Source: Microlunatus speluncae (GTDB lineage: Bacteria > Actinomycetota > Actinomycetes > Propionibacteriales > Propionibacteriaceae). Taken from it: 64,000 nt of DNA. Below the pieces are notes generated by a model, which saw nothing but the letters and a program-made list of their open reading frames with translations, searched no databases and was not told the DNA's origin. Positions within the stretch are counted from its first letter, which is position 1; every line of letters starts with the position of its first letter. The stretch spans positions 558,001 to 622,000 of the forward strand of contig NZ_VKCZ01000019.1 in assembly GCF_009299835.1 (NCBI RefSeq), given 5' to 3'. A program made the translations under genes and the position numbers. Below are positions 8,480 through 17,717 of this stretch, one piece after another.

Positions 8480-10540
8480 TCAGTCGTCGACGGCGCGGAG
8501 TCCGACATCGTCGAGTTGCAGGATGGCGTCGCCGCCGTCCGCTCCGTACCCGAGCACCACGGTGATCGTGTCCACGTCGTCCGGGACGTCGATCACCGTC
8601 GACTGCTTGGTGTAGACGTCGGGCGCGGTCGGGGCGATTTCCTTGATCGTTTCGCCGCCGTCCCAGCGGGCGCCGATCATGGTCCGCTGCACCACCGAGG
8701 AGGTACGGAACCAGCCGGACAGCTCGAGCCGGCTGCCGGGCCGGACGCTGATCCGCTGCGTGACGTACTGCGGCCCGAGCGTCTCCGAGGTCCGCACCCA
8801 GGCGTTCCGATCACCGGAGTGGGAGAGGTTGCCGCCGCTGTCGAACCCGTGCCCGGCAGACCCGTCGAAGCCCCAGACCGGGCCGTAGTCGCTGGTCTGC
8901 TCGAAGCCGCCGTCGATCAACTGCAGCCCGTGGAAGGCCGATAGTCCGGCCAGCGAGGTGAACCGCTCGTCGCCGCCGGCCGACCCGATCACCCGGACCC
9001 CGGTGCCGGCTGTGGTCGGAAACCGCACCGTGTACGCCTTCCGGGCGCCGCCCCGGCCGGGCACGAACTTCGGCGTGATCACCTGACCCTTGACGTCCAC
9101 CCAACGGCCGTCCACCCGGACCTGCACGGTCGGCTTGGCGACGAACCAGCCACCGGTCCGTCCCGGCCGGCCGACGGTGAACTCGACCCGGTTGAGCTCG
9201 ACCTGAGCGGGCCAGGTGTAACCCCACCAGCCCTGATCCTTGACCTCACCATCCCGGTCGTCGACCTGGGTCGAGACGTCGCCGTCCCGCAGTGCCTCCA
9301 GGTCGGGCTGCCGGGCCGACTTCGACACCGGCACGGTGTCGTCGCGCCCGGCCAGGTCGGTCGCGGCCACCGGGTTGGCGGGGGCGGCGGGATCGAGCGG
9401 CGTGATCGTCACCCGGCGCAGCGAGTAGTGATAGGACGGGCTGTCGTCCGGGTCGCTGCAGCACACGTTGGCCTGGAGCAGCATCGAGCGGCCGTCCGCG
9501 GACAGGAACTTGGACGGCAGCGTCGTGCCGTAGCCGCCGAACACGTCCGGCTCCAGGTTCAGCGAGGTGTAGTCCTTGTCCGCCATCCGCCGCCACGGAC
9601 CCCACGGCTGCGGCGCCTCGTAGAGATGGTGCGCATACTCCGACCAGCTGGAGTAGAGATAGCGATCGAGCGGCTTGTCGTAGAGCACGTGCCCCTGCGA
9701 CAGCACCGACAGGTTGTCCCGCAGGTCCGGATTGAACAGCTTGCCGTAGACGCGCCGCTCGTCGGTCAGCACCGGCTTCCGATCATCCAGCTCGGCCGAC
9801 CAGGCGGGGGAGTCCGGGCTACCGGAGAAGAACTCCCAGGCGTCCCGGTCGTCCACCCGATCGGCGGGGACCCGGGCCAGGAAGAGGTCGGTCGGGTCCG
9901 GCACCGTGTCCCGGTACGAGTCCCGCCAGTTGCCGTCCAGACCGTAGGCGTAGACGTAGTCGTCCGGCGCCCAGGATCCACCGCGACCGTAGTCGGCGAA
10001 CCAGATCGTGGTGAACTCATGATCATCGAACATCGGCCCGGACTCGTCCCAGCTCCAGGTCTTGCCGTGATCATCGGACCGGGCGATCGTCGCGGCCGGA
10101 GCATGATCGAAATCGCCGGACAGGTCCTGCACCGCGAGATAGAGGGTGTCGCCGACGCAGACCATCCCGGTCGGCTTCCGGGTGCCGCTGCCGGTCCAGA
10201 GCTCACCGACCTCGTCGCCGACGGCCAGATTCTCGCCCTGCAAGGCATCCGCGGGTCCGGTGATCCTGGCGACGCCGATGTCGACGAAGTTGCTGCTCAG
10301 GTCGAAGCCCTTGCCGTCGCCCCAGGCCGAATACAGGTTGTCGTCGTCGGCCCAGCAGGACGGCCAGAGATCACCGTCGGCCAAGCTGTCGTACCGCTCG
10401 GCGGACTCGATCTCGGCCGTGCCGATCCACTCACTCGGCGCGGCCAGCTCAGCCTTGGCCGGTTTGGCCACCGCGGCCGTCGTCCCGATCATGGTCAGGG
10501 CAACCGCCGCGATCATCATTCCCGTCAGTCGACACCGCAT
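8480..10540 (-). CDS. Secreted sialidase-fold (DUF4185-like) protein with C-terminal carbohydrate-binding-like domain
   Basis: This 686-residue protein has a signal peptide (hydrophobic residues 7-24, AVA-K cleavage). Residues about 40-400 look like a five-bladed sialidase/DUF4185-type propeller: IARSDDHGKTWSWD is an Asp-box, and VCCSDPDDSPSYHYSLRRVT closes it. Residues about 400-540 are jelly-roll-like (F5/8-type discoidin features: TWPAQVELNRVEF, VQVRVDGRWVDV). Residues 545-686 resemble a CBM-type beta-sandwich (LQLIDGGFEQ, ISVRPGSRLELSGWFRTS). It is probably a polysaccharide-binding or hydrolysing enzyme outside the cell. Being 37 bp downstream of the importer's ATPase gene, it plausibly supplies or recognises the importer's oligosaccharide ligand. 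No catalytic residues can be assigned by eye. Confidence 0.72.
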   Translation of the reverse strand: MRCRLTGMMIAAVALTMIGTTAAVAKPAKAELAAPSEWIGTAEIESAERYDSLADGDLWPSCWADDDNLYSAWGDGKGFDLSSNFVDIGVARITGPADALQGENLAVGDEVGELWTGSGTRKPTGMVCVGDTLYLAVQDLSGDFDHAPAATIARSDDHGKTWSWDESGPMFDDHEFTTIWFADYGRGGSWAPDDYVYAYGLDGNWRDSYRDTVPDPTDLFLARVPADRVDDRDAWEFFSGSPDSPAWSAELDDRKPVLTDERRVYGKLFNPDLRDNLSVLSQGHVLYDKPLDRYLYSSWSEYAHHLYEAPQPWGPWRRMADKDYTSLNLEPDVFGGYGTTLPSKFLSADGRSMLLQANVCCSDPDDSPSYHYSLRRVTITPLDPAAPANPVAATDLAGRDDTVPVSKSARQPDLEALRDGDVSTQVDDRDGEVKDQGWWGYTWPAQVELNRVEFTVGRPGRTGGWFVAKPTVQVRVDGRWVDVKGQVITPKFVPGRGGARKAYTVRFPTTAGTGVRVIGSAGGDERFTSLAGLSAFHGLQLIDGGFEQTSDYGPVWGFDGSAGHGFDSGGNLSHSGDRNAWVRTSETLGPQYVTQRISVRPGSRLELSGWFRTSSVVQRTMIGARWDGGETIKEIAPTAPDVYTKQSTVIDVPDDVDTITVVLGYGADGGDAILQLDDVGLRAVDD

Positions 10541-10577
10541 CGTGCCTCACTCTCCGTGTCCCGCGATTGGAGTCGGT

Positions 10578-11486
10578 TCACAACCTACCGGTTGCCTCCG
10601 GGGCTACGGGTGCCGCCGCGTCCTCGGTCTCAGCCTCGACGTCGGACAGGGCGATCCGGTCCTTCCAGCGCCGGTTCGGGTCGGGGATCGGCACCGAGGC
10701 CAGCAGTCGCGCCGTGTACGGGTGATCGGGCTGGGTCATCACCCGGTTGACCGGGCCGCGCTCCACGATCTGGCCGTGGTGGATCACCATCACGTCGCCG
10801 CCGAGGTAGTGCACGGTGGACAGGTCGTGGGTGATGAACAGCGTGGTCATCTGATAGGTCTGTTGGAAGTCGAGCAGGATGTCCAGGAACGCCTTGCGCA
10901 CCTGGGCATCCAGCATCGAGACCGGCTCGTCGGCGATCACGAAGGCCGGCCGCAGCATGTGGATCCGGGCGAGCATGATCCGCTGCCGCTGACCGCCGGA
11001 GAGCTGGTGCGGATAGCGGCCGAGCACCTGGTCCGGGTCCAGCCGGACGGCCTCCAACGACTCCCTGATCAACTCCAGTCCGGCCGCGGCATTGCTGGCC
11101 AGCTTGAACTTCTTGACCGCGGTCTGCAGCACCCGATCAACCCGGTAGAACGGGTTGAAGATCGCGTACGGATCCTGGAACACCGGCTGGACGTTGCGCC
11201 GGAAATCGTCGGACTCGGACCGGTTCAGGTGGTAGATGTCCCGGCCGTTGTAGCTGATCAGACCCGAGGTCGGCTTCTGCAGCCCGAGGATGTTGCGGGC
11301 GATGGTGCTCTTCCCGCTGCCGCTCTGGCCGACCAGGCTGACCACCCGGGGCGGGTCGGAGCTCAGGTCGAAGCTGACGTCGTCGACCGCGGTCAGATAG
11401 CCGCCCTCGGCGCCGCGGGCGTGGAACCGCTGCTCGACCTGCTGCAGCTCGATGATCTTGGTCTCTGGTCGGGTCGCACTGGTCAT
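10578..11486 (-). CDS. Oligopeptide/oligosaccharide ABC importer ATPase (DppF/OppF-like)
   Basis: A 302-residue ATP-binding subunit. The Walker A is GQSGSGKS, the signature is LSGGQRQRI, the Walker B is AFVIADEPVSMLD and the H-loop is FITHDLS. The C-terminal extension (DHPYTARLLASVPIPDPNRR) is the Opp/Dpp regulatory tail. It would energise uptake together with the partner ATPase at 11483-12373. Its ATG overlaps the preceding gene's stop by four bases (ATGA), so the operon is translationally coupled. Ligand class (peptide versus sugar) is not decided by the ATPase; the neighbouring secreted carbohydrate-active protein favours an oligosaccharide. Confidence 0.93.
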   Translation of the reverse strand: MTSATRPETKIIELQQVEQRFHARGAEGGYLTAVDDVSFDLSSDPPRVVSLVGQSGSGKSTIARNILGLQKPTSGLISYNGRDIYHLNRSESDDFRRNVQPVFQDPYAIFNPFYRVDRVLQTAVKKFKLASNAAAGLELIRESLEAVRLDPDQVLGRYPHQLSGGQRQRIMLARIHMLRPAFVIADEPVSMLDAQVRKAFLDILLDFQQTYQMTTLFITHDLSTVHYLGGDVMVIHHGQIVERGPVNRVMTQPDHPYTARLLASVPIPDPNRRWKDRIALSDVEAETEDAAAPVAPEATGRL

Positions 11487-12373
11487 CGGGCCGGCCCTTC
11501 TGCTGGGGTCGTCGGGTCGAGCAGATCCATCCGCGGGATGGAGGCGATCAGCCCCCGGGTGTAGTCGTCCCGAGGCGAGTCGAACACCTGGTGCACGTCA
11601 CCCACCTCGACGATCTTGCCGGCGTGCATCACCGCGACCCGGTCGACCAGTTGGGCGTGCACCCCCATGTCGTGCGAGATCACCACCAGAGACACGCCGA
11701 ACTGATCACGGAGATCGGCCAGGCTCTGCAGGATCACCCGCTGGATCGTCACGTCCAGGGCGGTGGTCGGCTCGTCGGCGATGATCAGATCCGGTTCCAG
11801 CGCGACACAGATCGCCATCAGCACCCGTTGCTTCATCCCGCCGGACAGCTCGTGCGGATACATCTGGGCGACCCGGGTCTCCAGCCCGACCTGCCGGAGC
11901 AGGCGCGGGATCATCTCGCGGACCGAACCCTTGCGCTCGGGGGCGTGCTCGATGATCACGTCAGCGAACTGGTCCCGGATCCGCATCACCGGATTCAGCG
12001 AGTTCATCGACCCCTGCGGCAGGTAGGAGAGATGACGCCAGCGCAGGGCGCGGAGCCGTCGGCCCTGCATCGCGAGCAGGTCCACCGGCGGCACGCCGTC
12101 GCCGCGGAACGTGATCGAACCGGCCGCGATCCGGCCCGGCGGCTTGAGCAGCCGGAGCAGGGCCAGCGCCAGCGTGCTCTTGCCGCTGCCGGATTCGCCG
12201 GCGATGCCGAGGATCTCGCCGCGCCGGACGGCGAGGTCGGCGCCGTCGACCGCGACGAACGCGCCGCGGTTGGTGGCGTACTCGACGCGGAGGTCGGAGA
12301 TCTCCAGGATCGTGTCGCCGTCGGAGGTCGTCGCCGAGGCGGTGCCCGGGCGGGTTTCGGTTGACTCAGACAC
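11483..12373 (-). CDS. Oligopeptide/oligosaccharide ABC importer ATPase (DppD/OppD-like)
   Basis: A 296-residue ATPase with Walker A GESGSGKS, signature LSGGMKQRV (the usual OppD variant), Walker B LIIADEPTTALD and H-loop VISHDMG, plus the Opp-type C-terminal tail DDYTRGLIASIPRMD. It pairs with the ATPase encoded next. The start is a GTG at 12373, inside the last eight bases of the upstream permease gene. Normal length and all motifs intact. Confidence 0.93.
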   Translation of the reverse strand: MSESTETRPGTASATTSDGDTILEISDLRVEYATNRGAFVAVDGADLAVRRGEILGIAGESGSGKSTLALALLRLLKPPGRIAAGSITFRGDGVPPVDLLAMQGRRLRALRWRHLSYLPQGSMNSLNPVMRIRDQFADVIIEHAPERKGSVREMIPRLLRQVGLETRVAQMYPHELSGGMKQRVLMAICVALEPDLIIADEPTTALDVTIQRVILQSLADLRDQFGVSLVVISHDMGVHAQLVDRVAVMHAGKIVEVGDVHQVFDSPRDDYTRGLIASIPRMDLLDPTTPAEGPAR

Positions 12374-13253
12374 CGGCCACGCTCCTCAGTCGGGGGTTGT
12401 AGACCTCTTCCAGCCCGATGTTGATCAGGTTCAGCGCCGCGAACAGCAGGGTCAGCAACCCGATCGGCGCCACGAACATCGGCCAGGCGCCGAGGGTCAG
12501 TGCGCCGGTGTTGATCGCGTTGAAGATCAGGTGGCCGAGGTCGATCACGCCCGACGGGCCGAGACCGATCACCTCGAGTCCGATCAGGCCGAAGATCGCG
12601 CCGAGCGCCGAGTTGGCGAAGCCGACCCCGATGTAGGGCAACAGGTTCGGCAGCAACTCCTTGACGATGATCTCCAGGTCCCGGGCCTTGCTGACCTTGG
12701 CCAGCTCGACGTACGGCCGGGATCTGAGACTGAGCACCTGCGATCTGATCGTCTTAGCCGCGAACGGCCAGGCGAAGATCGACAGCATCAGGCCGACCTG
12801 GAACAGCGTCACCTCCCGGGTGTAGGCCGACAGGGCGATCAACAGCGGGAAGGTCGGGATCACCAGCAGGATGCCGGTGAAGGTGGACAGCACCGAGTCG
12901 ACCCAGCCGCCCTTGTAGCCGGCGATGAAGGCGACGATGACGCCGGCGACGGTGGAGATCACGCCGGCGATGGCGCCGATCTGCAACGACACGCCGGTGC
13001 CCTTGACCACCATCGCCAGCACGTCGCGGCCGAACTGGTCGGTGCCGAACGGGTGCGCCCCGGACGGCCGGAGCCACTTCTTGTAGGCCGCGATCTCCAC
13101 CGGGTCGGCACCCTGGCCGATCGCGCCGACGATCAGCGGCCCGGATAGGGCGAACAACACCATGGCCGCGATGATGATCAACCCGGCCAGCAGCTTCGGA
13201 CTGCCGGTAATGGTGCGGCCGATCGCGACGAGGAATTTGATGATCATGATCAC
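12366..13253 (-). CDS. ABC importer permease (DppC/OppC-like)
   Basis: A 295-residue inner-membrane protein with about six hydrophobic segments. It has the conserved extracytoplasmic segment HPFGTDQFGRDVLAMVVKGT and the EAA-type cytoplasmic loop around YVELAKVSKARDLEIIVKELLPN, which contacts the ATPases. It forms the translocation pore with the permease encoded upstream. The start overlaps the preceding stop by four bases (ATGA). Typical of binding-protein-dependent transporters of peptides, nickel and oligosaccharides. Confidence 0.92.
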   Translation of the reverse strand: MIMIIKFLVAIGRTITGSPKLLAGLIIIAAMVLFALSGPLIVGAIGQGADPVEIAAYKKWLRPSGAHPFGTDQFGRDVLAMVVKGTGVSLQIGAIAGVISTVAGVIVAFIAGYKGGWVDSVLSTFTGILLVIPTFPLLIALSAYTREVTLFQVGLMLSIFAWPFAAKTIRSQVLSLRSRPYVELAKVSKARDLEIIVKELLPNLLPYIGVGFANSALGAIFGLIGLEVIGLGPSGVIDLGHLIFNAINTGALTLGAWPMFVAPIGLLTLLFAALNLINIGLEEVYNPRLRSVAGV

Positions 13254-14341
13254 CGCCAGTATTTGACTCGGGGATCCAACAGGGGGAGCAGCAGATCCAG
13301 GATCAGATTCGCGGTCAGCACGAAGAAGATCGAGATCGTCGTCACCGCCAGCACGGTGTTGAAGTCGAGCTGGTTGATCGCGGTGACCAGGGTGAAGCCG
13401 AGGCCCGGATAGTTGAACAGCTGCTCCACCAGCAGATTGCCGTTGAAGATGAAGCCGAGCGAGATGCCGAAGCCGGTCACCTGCGGCAGATAGCAGTTGC
13501 GCAGCGCGTACCGGGTCAGGATCCGGTTCGGATGCAGCCCCTTGGCCTCGGCGTAGTGCAGGTAGTCCTCACCGAGGATCGGCACCATCAGCATCCGGGT
13601 GGACAGCAGCCAGTTGAACACGCCGATGATCACGATCGACAAGGCCGGCAACAGCCCGTGGGTGATCAGGCTGCCGATGAACTCCAGACTGAACCCGACC
13701 GGGATGGCGGAGTCGTACGCCGACCGGTTCGGCAGGATGCCCAGCAGGTAGGAGAAGACGTAGACCAGGATCAACGCCAGGAAGTAGAACGGCACGTGGC
13801 CGAGGGCGATCGAGGTTGTCGTCGCCACCTCGGCGCCGAGCTTGCCCCGGCGCCAGCCGGCCACGGCCCCGGCGAGGATGCCGAGCACGAAGGCCAGCAC
13901 GGCGGAGATGCCGAGCAGTCCGACCGTCCACGGCAGTGACTGCGCCACCACCTCGAAGGCCGGCGTCGGGTAGTTGATCAAGGACGGGCCGAGGTCCTGC
14001 TCGAAGATCAACCGCTGCAGGAACCGGAGATACTGCACGAACAGGTTGCCGTCGAGACCGAACTCGGCCCGATAGCGGTCGATCACCTCCTGGCTGGCCT
14101 GCTGGTTGTAGACGTAGTTCTGTTGCAGCGTCTGGATGAACGTCTGCACCGGGTCGCCGGGGATCAGCCGGAAGAAGAAGAACGCGATCGTCAGCGATCC
14201 CCACAACTCGACCAGGTAGAGCCCGAACCGACGGATTCCGTACGCCGCCAGGGGATGCGCGGCGAGGAGGCTCCGAGGGCCGCCGGATTTGGGCTGCTGG
14301 GACGGTGTCCGGTCCGGAGCCGAAACCGGGGCAGCCGTCAC
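13250..14341 (-). CDS. ABC importer permease (DppB/OppB-like)
   Basis: A 363-residue membrane protein. The N-terminal ~30 residues are polar. The first membrane segment (ELWGSLTIAFFFFRLIPGDP) carries the RLxPGDP hallmark of DppB-type permeases, and the EAA loop is at LHYAEAKGLHPNRILTRYALRN. The start is the GTG at 14341, which overlaps the TGA of the binding-protein gene as GTGA. A longer open frame to 14398 exists but would overlap that gene by 60 bases. It partners DppC-like 12366-13253. Confidence 0.92.
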   Translation of the reverse strand: MTAAPVSAPDRTPSQQPKSGGPRSLLAAHPLAAYGIRRFGLYLVELWGSLTIAFFFFRLIPGDPVQTFIQTLQQNYVYNQQASQEVIDRYRAEFGLDGNLFVQYLRFLQRLIFEQDLGPSLINYPTPAFEVVAQSLPWTVGLLGISAVLAFVLGILAGAVAGWRRGKLGAEVATTTSIALGHVPFYFLALILVYVFSYLLGILPNRSAYDSAIPVGFSLEFIGSLITHGLLPALSIVIIGVFNWLLSTRMLMVPILGEDYLHYAEAKGLHPNRILTRYALRNCYLPQVTGFGISLGFIFNGNLLVEQLFNYPGLGFTLVTAINQLDFNTVLAVTTISIFFVLTANLILDLLLPLLDPRVKYWR

Positions 14342-16164
14342 GGCGCCACCTGACCGGTCGGCTCCAGCCGGCCGATGACGAACATGAAGTGACCCCACCA
14401 GTTCAGCGGCACCTGGTAAAGATCTTGATCGGTCGGCCAGCCCTTCCAGAACGTGGTGTTGTAGTACTGCGGGTAGCCGGTCTGGATGATCGGGACCACC
14501 GGCAGGTTCTGGAAGTAGATCTCCAGCGCCTGATCCAGCAGCGGCTTCGCCTCGGGCGAGGTCGGGTCCATGTTGGCCAGCTGCTTGGACAGTTGATCAA
14601 GCTGCGGGTTCCGGAACCGGGTCTTGTTCTTGTCCACCGCGTTCTTGCCGATCGGCTGGGCGCGATCGCTCTCGAGATCGCGATACAGCTGCTCCGGATC
14701 CTGCGAGATGTGGCAGACCCAGTTGTCGGCGATGTCGAACTCACCGCGCTGGAACTTCTCGTCGTGCACCGAGCCACTCAGGCTGCGCATCGTGGTCGGC
14801 ACGCCGAGCTTGTCCAGCTCCGTCTTGAGCAGGGTGCCGATCACGTACTCCGGACCGTCGACGGCGACCGGAGTGATGATCTCCACGGTCGCCGGCTTGC
14901 CCTTGTAGGCCCGCTTGCCGTCCGAACCCTTGGGGGCGATCTCGTCCAGCAGCTGGGCGGCCTTGGCCGGGTCGTAGGTCAGCTTGTACTTGTCCGCGAT
15001 CGCCGGATTCTTCCACTGCTCGAGGCTCGCGTAGTCGGCCCACGGATATTGGGCGGGCGCGGTCTCGACCGGCCAGACCGAGGTGCCGATCTTGGGCCGG
15101 TCCAGCAGGTAGCTGACCACCCAGTGCATCTTCGGCTCCGAGATCAGCCCGCGGGACGGATCGTTGTTCAGCCAGAGCGCGCGGGGGCACGGGTCGTTGA
15201 ACTGGGTGGTGATCAGGTTCGGGTAGCCCTGCGACCGGAGCTGCTTGGCGTGTTCCTCGTTGACCGAGCCGACGTCGATCTGGGCCCGTTCGAAGGCGAG
15301 CGCCGCCGCGTCGGCCTGCTTCGCGGTGCTCTGGTAGATCACGTACTCCGGCTTGGGATCGAGGGCTCCCTTGTTCCAGTAGTCCGGGTTCTTCTTCCAG
15401 ACGAACATCTTCTGGTTCTGGATCGCGTCCTCCAGCACGTACGGGCCGGTGCGGATCGGCGGGTTGTCCTTGAACTTGGTCGGGTCCTGGTCCTCCCAGA
15501 TGTGCTTCGGCCGGACGTCGAAGGAGCCGAGGATCGTGGTGATGAAGCCGTAGTGGATCCGCGGGTTCGACTTCTTGAGCTGCAGCACCGCGGTCTGCGG
15601 GTCCGGCGTGGCGACGTCCTTGAGGAACTCCGCCCAGTCACCGCCACCGCCGAGCAGGTCCTTCCGGTCGCGCAGCAGGCGCAGCGTGAACTGCAGGTCG
15701 GCGGAGGTGAACGGCTCGCCGTCGCTCCACTTGGCCCGCGGCTCCAGCTTGAGCGTGAGCTCGGTGAAGTCGGGGTTGTAGCTGTAGTCCTGGGCGAGCC
15801 AGTTGATCCGTTCGCCGGTGGCCAGGTTGAGGTAGAAGAGGTACTCCTTGCAGAAGACGTCGAAGCCCGAGCCGGAGGGCGAGCCGTTCGGGACGAACCC
15901 GTTCCAGCTGTTGAAGACCGTGTACTCGGTCTGGGCGACGATCAAGGTCTGCTCCCGCGGCGTCGGGATGTTGGCCTTGGCGATCTTCACGGTGCCGGTG
16001 GGTTTCGGCGAGTTCTCTCCGGTCGGCTGGTCGGAGTACGACCCGCCGTCGTCGGTCGAGCAGCCGACCAACCCGGCCGCGGCGGCGGCCGCGCCGACAC
16101 CGAGCAGGCCGCGGCGGCTGAGTTGGTAGCGGAGGACATCCTGCACATCTTCAGAGCGGGTCAT
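14338..16164 (-). CDS. ABC importer substrate-binding lipoprotein, family 5
   Basis: A 608-residue extracellular solute-binding protein (SBP_bac_5). The N-terminus carries both a twin-arginine-like SRRGLLGVG and a lipobox LVGC with Cys35 as the lipid anchor, so export is probably by Tat. Family-5 hallmarks include LKLEPRAKWSDGEPFTSADL and the closing region with TRFRNPQLDQL. It captures the ligand outside the membrane for the DppB/C/D/F-like system encoded downstream in the same operon. Several family-5 proteins of actinobacteria bind plant oligosaccharides rather than peptides, consistent with the secreted protein at the operon's end. The first gene of the operon; the promoter is in 16165-16300. 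Confidence 0.93.
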   Translation of the reverse strand: MTRSEDVQDVLRYQLSRRGLLGVGAAAAAAGLVGCSTDDGGSYSDQPTGENSPKPTGTVKIAKANIPTPREQTLIVAQTEYTVFNSWNGFVPNGSPSGSGFDVFCKEYLFYLNLATGERINWLAQDYSYNPDFTELTLKLEPRAKWSDGEPFTSADLQFTLRLLRDRKDLLGGGGDWAEFLKDVATPDPQTAVLQLKKSNPRIHYGFITTILGSFDVRPKHIWEDQDPTKFKDNPPIRTGPYVLEDAIQNQKMFVWKKNPDYWNKGALDPKPEYVIYQSTAKQADAAALAFERAQIDVGSVNEEHAKQLRSQGYPNLITTQFNDPCPRALWLNNDPSRGLISEPKMHWVVSYLLDRPKIGTSVWPVETAPAQYPWADYASLEQWKNPAIADKYKLTYDPAKAAQLLDEIAPKGSDGKRAYKGKPATVEIITPVAVDGPEYVIGTLLKTELDKLGVPTTMRSLSGSVHDEKFQRGEFDIADNWVCHISQDPEQLYRDLESDRAQPIGKNAVDKNKTRFRNPQLDQLSKQLANMDPTSPEAKPLLDQALEIYFQNLPVVPIIQTGYPQYYNTTFWKGWPTDQDLYQVPLNWWGHFMFVIGRLEPTGQVAP

Positions 16165-16218
16165 GGCAGACCATCCCTTCGGTCGGGGCGCAACATTGCG
16201 GAGATCCGAGACTCCGAG

Positions 16219-16254
16219 TTGGTTAAATCAATCTCTTTGAGTTGTTCTGGTCAA
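16219..16254 (-). promoter_or_regulatory. Candidate promoter/operator of the ABC importer operon
   Basis: On the minus strand a -35-like TTGACC (16254-16249) precedes the binding-protein gene. Just downstream, 16219-16231 reads TTGGTTAAATCAA, a near-palindrome with one mismatch. AT-rich TTAAAT-type operators of this kind are known for ROK-family sugar regulators; no such regulator is encoded in the window. No convincing -10 at ideal spacing was found. Tentative. Confidence 0.35.
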
Positions 16255-16450
16255 GAGGTATCTCATCGCCCGCGACTGCGAGTGTCCGAAGTATGGAACT
16301 TGTTATCTCGCCGAACCGGGTCCCGGACCGGCCCTGAGGCGGGTCCCGGCCACGGAAATGTGCACCCGACGTGCAACCTCCACCTACGGTCGACGCGTAT
16401 CTGTCTCAGAAGGGGTGGGGGACCGAGGCACGGCGGGGAGGACGAAAAGT

Positions 16451-17386
16451 ATGCGGGTCGAGTTCGAAACGCCCGGCGGCGGAGCGGTTGCGGCTGCGGA
16501 CGATGAGTTCGAGCTGCCGCCGGCGCTGCGGGACCGCAGTCCGCGGTTGACCGAACGGGTGCCGGCGCTGTTCCCGGCCGCGGTCGCGCTGCACCGGGCC
16601 CGCCGGCGGGTGGCCTGGGCCGCGTCCGGCATCGACTGGGCGACCCGGCAGGCCACCGACGAGCTCCCGGTCCGGGTGAAGCAGCACAAGTCGCTGTTGC
16701 TGCGGACCCTCGGTGAATCGGAGATGCGGCTGCAGCACAACAAGGTGACCAACCTGCGAATCGCCGCGGAGCGGATCAACGGCCTGGTGCTGGAGCCCGG
16801 GCAGGAGTTCTCGTTCTGCCGGACCGTCGGCAAGGCGTCCCGGCGGAAGGGCTACGTCGAGGGCATGCTGCTGGACAACGGCGAGGCCAAGGCCGGCGTC
16901 GGCGGCGGCATCTGCCAGCTGGCCAACCTGCTGCACTGGATGGTGTTGCACACGTCGCTGGTGGTCACCGAACGATCCGAGCACGGCTTCGACCCGTTCC
17001 CCGACAACGGCCGGGTGCTGCCCTGGGGCGTCGGCTGCGCGATCTACTACAACTACGTCGACCTCCGGTTCCGCAACGACGGCCCGGGGTCGTACCAGCT
17101 CAAGGTCTCGGTCGGCGACCGCTACCTGGAGGGCGAGATCCGGTCGGACCGGGCTCCGGCCCACTCCTACAAGGTGTTCGCCGTCGACGAGCGGTTCGTG
17201 CCGCGCGGCGACCAGTGGTTCCGGATGAACGAGATCTGGCGCAACGTGATCGACCGCCGGACCGGCGACTACGTCCGGCGCGAGTTGATCAAGAAGAACT
17301 GCGCGCTGGTGAAGTACGTGCCGGCCGGGGTTTCCGATCAGACGCGCCGAGGTTCCGGTTTGAGTGGGGACGAGGTCGTACAGTAA
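16451..17386 (+). CDS. VanW family protein
   Basis: A 311-residue protein with the VanW domain from about residue 105: LEPGQEFSFCRTVGKASRRKGY, GVGGGICQLANLLHWM and LPWGVGCAIYYNYVDLRFRND are all family hallmarks. VanW was first seen in vancomycin-resistance clusters, but its biochemical role is unknown and most carriers are not resistant. No transmembrane segment or signal is evident. The ATG at 16451 follows GACGAAAAGT, a weak ribosome site. It stands between the divergent transport operon and two tRNA genes. No Van-type resistance genes are nearby. Confidence 0.88.
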   Translation: MRVEFETPGGGAVAAADDEFELPPALRDRSPRLTERVPALFPAAVALHRARRRVAWAASGIDWATRQATDELPVRVKQHKSLLLRTLGESEMRLQHNKVTNLRIAAERINGLVLEPGQEFSFCRTVGKASRRKGYVEGMLLDNGEAKAGVGGGICQLANLLHWMVLHTSLVVTERSEHGFDPFPDNGRVLPWGVGCAIYYNYVDLRFRNDGPGSYQLKVSVGDRYLEGEIRSDRAPAHSYKVFAVDERFVPRGDQWFRMNEIWRNVIDRRTGDYVRRELIKKNCALVKYVPAGVSDQTRRGSGLSGDEVVQ

Positions 17387-17416
17387 TGTTCTTCCTCGTG
17401 CCGCCTTGGCGGCCAC

Positions 17417-17488
17417 TGGGGTATGGGGTAATTGGCAGCCCGACTGATTCTGGTTCAGTTAGTCTAGGTTCGAGTCCTAGTACCCCAG
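17417..17488 (+). tRNA. tRNA-Gln (anticodon CTG)
   Basis: A full cloverleaf of 72 nt: acceptor TGGGGTA/TACCCCA, D-stem GGGT/GCCC, anticodon stem ACTGA/TCAGT with loop TTCTGGT (anticodon CTG at 17450-17452), T-arm CTAGG-TTCGAGT-CCTAG, discriminator G. CCA is not encoded. Confidence 0.95.
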
Positions 17489-17568
17489 CGACGGAAGACT
17501 TCCGATTCGCTGGCAGCGGGGGATTTTGGTAGTCTTTCCGGGCTGATCGGCAACGATCAGCAGCTAGG

Positions 17569-17641
17569 GGCCCCGTTGTGTAGCGGCCTAGCACGTCACC
17601 CTCTCAAGGTGGTAGCGCGGGTTCGAATCCCGTCGGGGCTA
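17569..17641 (+). tRNA. tRNA-Glu (anticodon CTC)
   Basis: A 73-nt cloverleaf with acceptor GGCCCCG/CGGGGCT (one G-U pair), anticodon loop CTCTCAA (CTC) and T-loop TTCGAAT; discriminator A, no encoded CCA. A tyrosine integrase gene lies just downstream with its 3' end facing the tRNA, the usual layout when a tRNA 3' end is the attachment site. Confidence 0.95.
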
Positions 17642-17654
17642 CGAGCGGTAAAAC

Positions 17655-17687
17655 GCCCGTCACCAGGCACAACGCCTGGTGACGGGC
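17655..17687. terminator. Rho-independent-like terminator after tRNA-Glu
   Basis: Stem arms GCCCGTCACCAGGC (17655-17668) and GCCTGGTGACGGGC (17674-17687) are perfectly complementary, with an ACAAC loop and a short ATTTC tail. The hairpin can stop tRNA transcription on the plus strand and the integrase transcript on the minus strand. Confidence 0.85.
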
Positions 17688-17717
17688 ATTTCGCAATGTC
17701 CGGCTGGAAGCGGGTAT

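Noticed and set aside
14305..16506. 733-codon plus-strand open frame opposite the binding-protein gene
   Set aside because: Antisense shadow; low-complexity Arg/Gly/Leu/Val composition. The minus strand has a complete SBP with lipobox.
16451..17386. Glycopeptide resistance cluster suggested by VanW
   Set aside because: No VanH/A/X/S/R homologues nearby; VanW-domain proteins are common without resistance.
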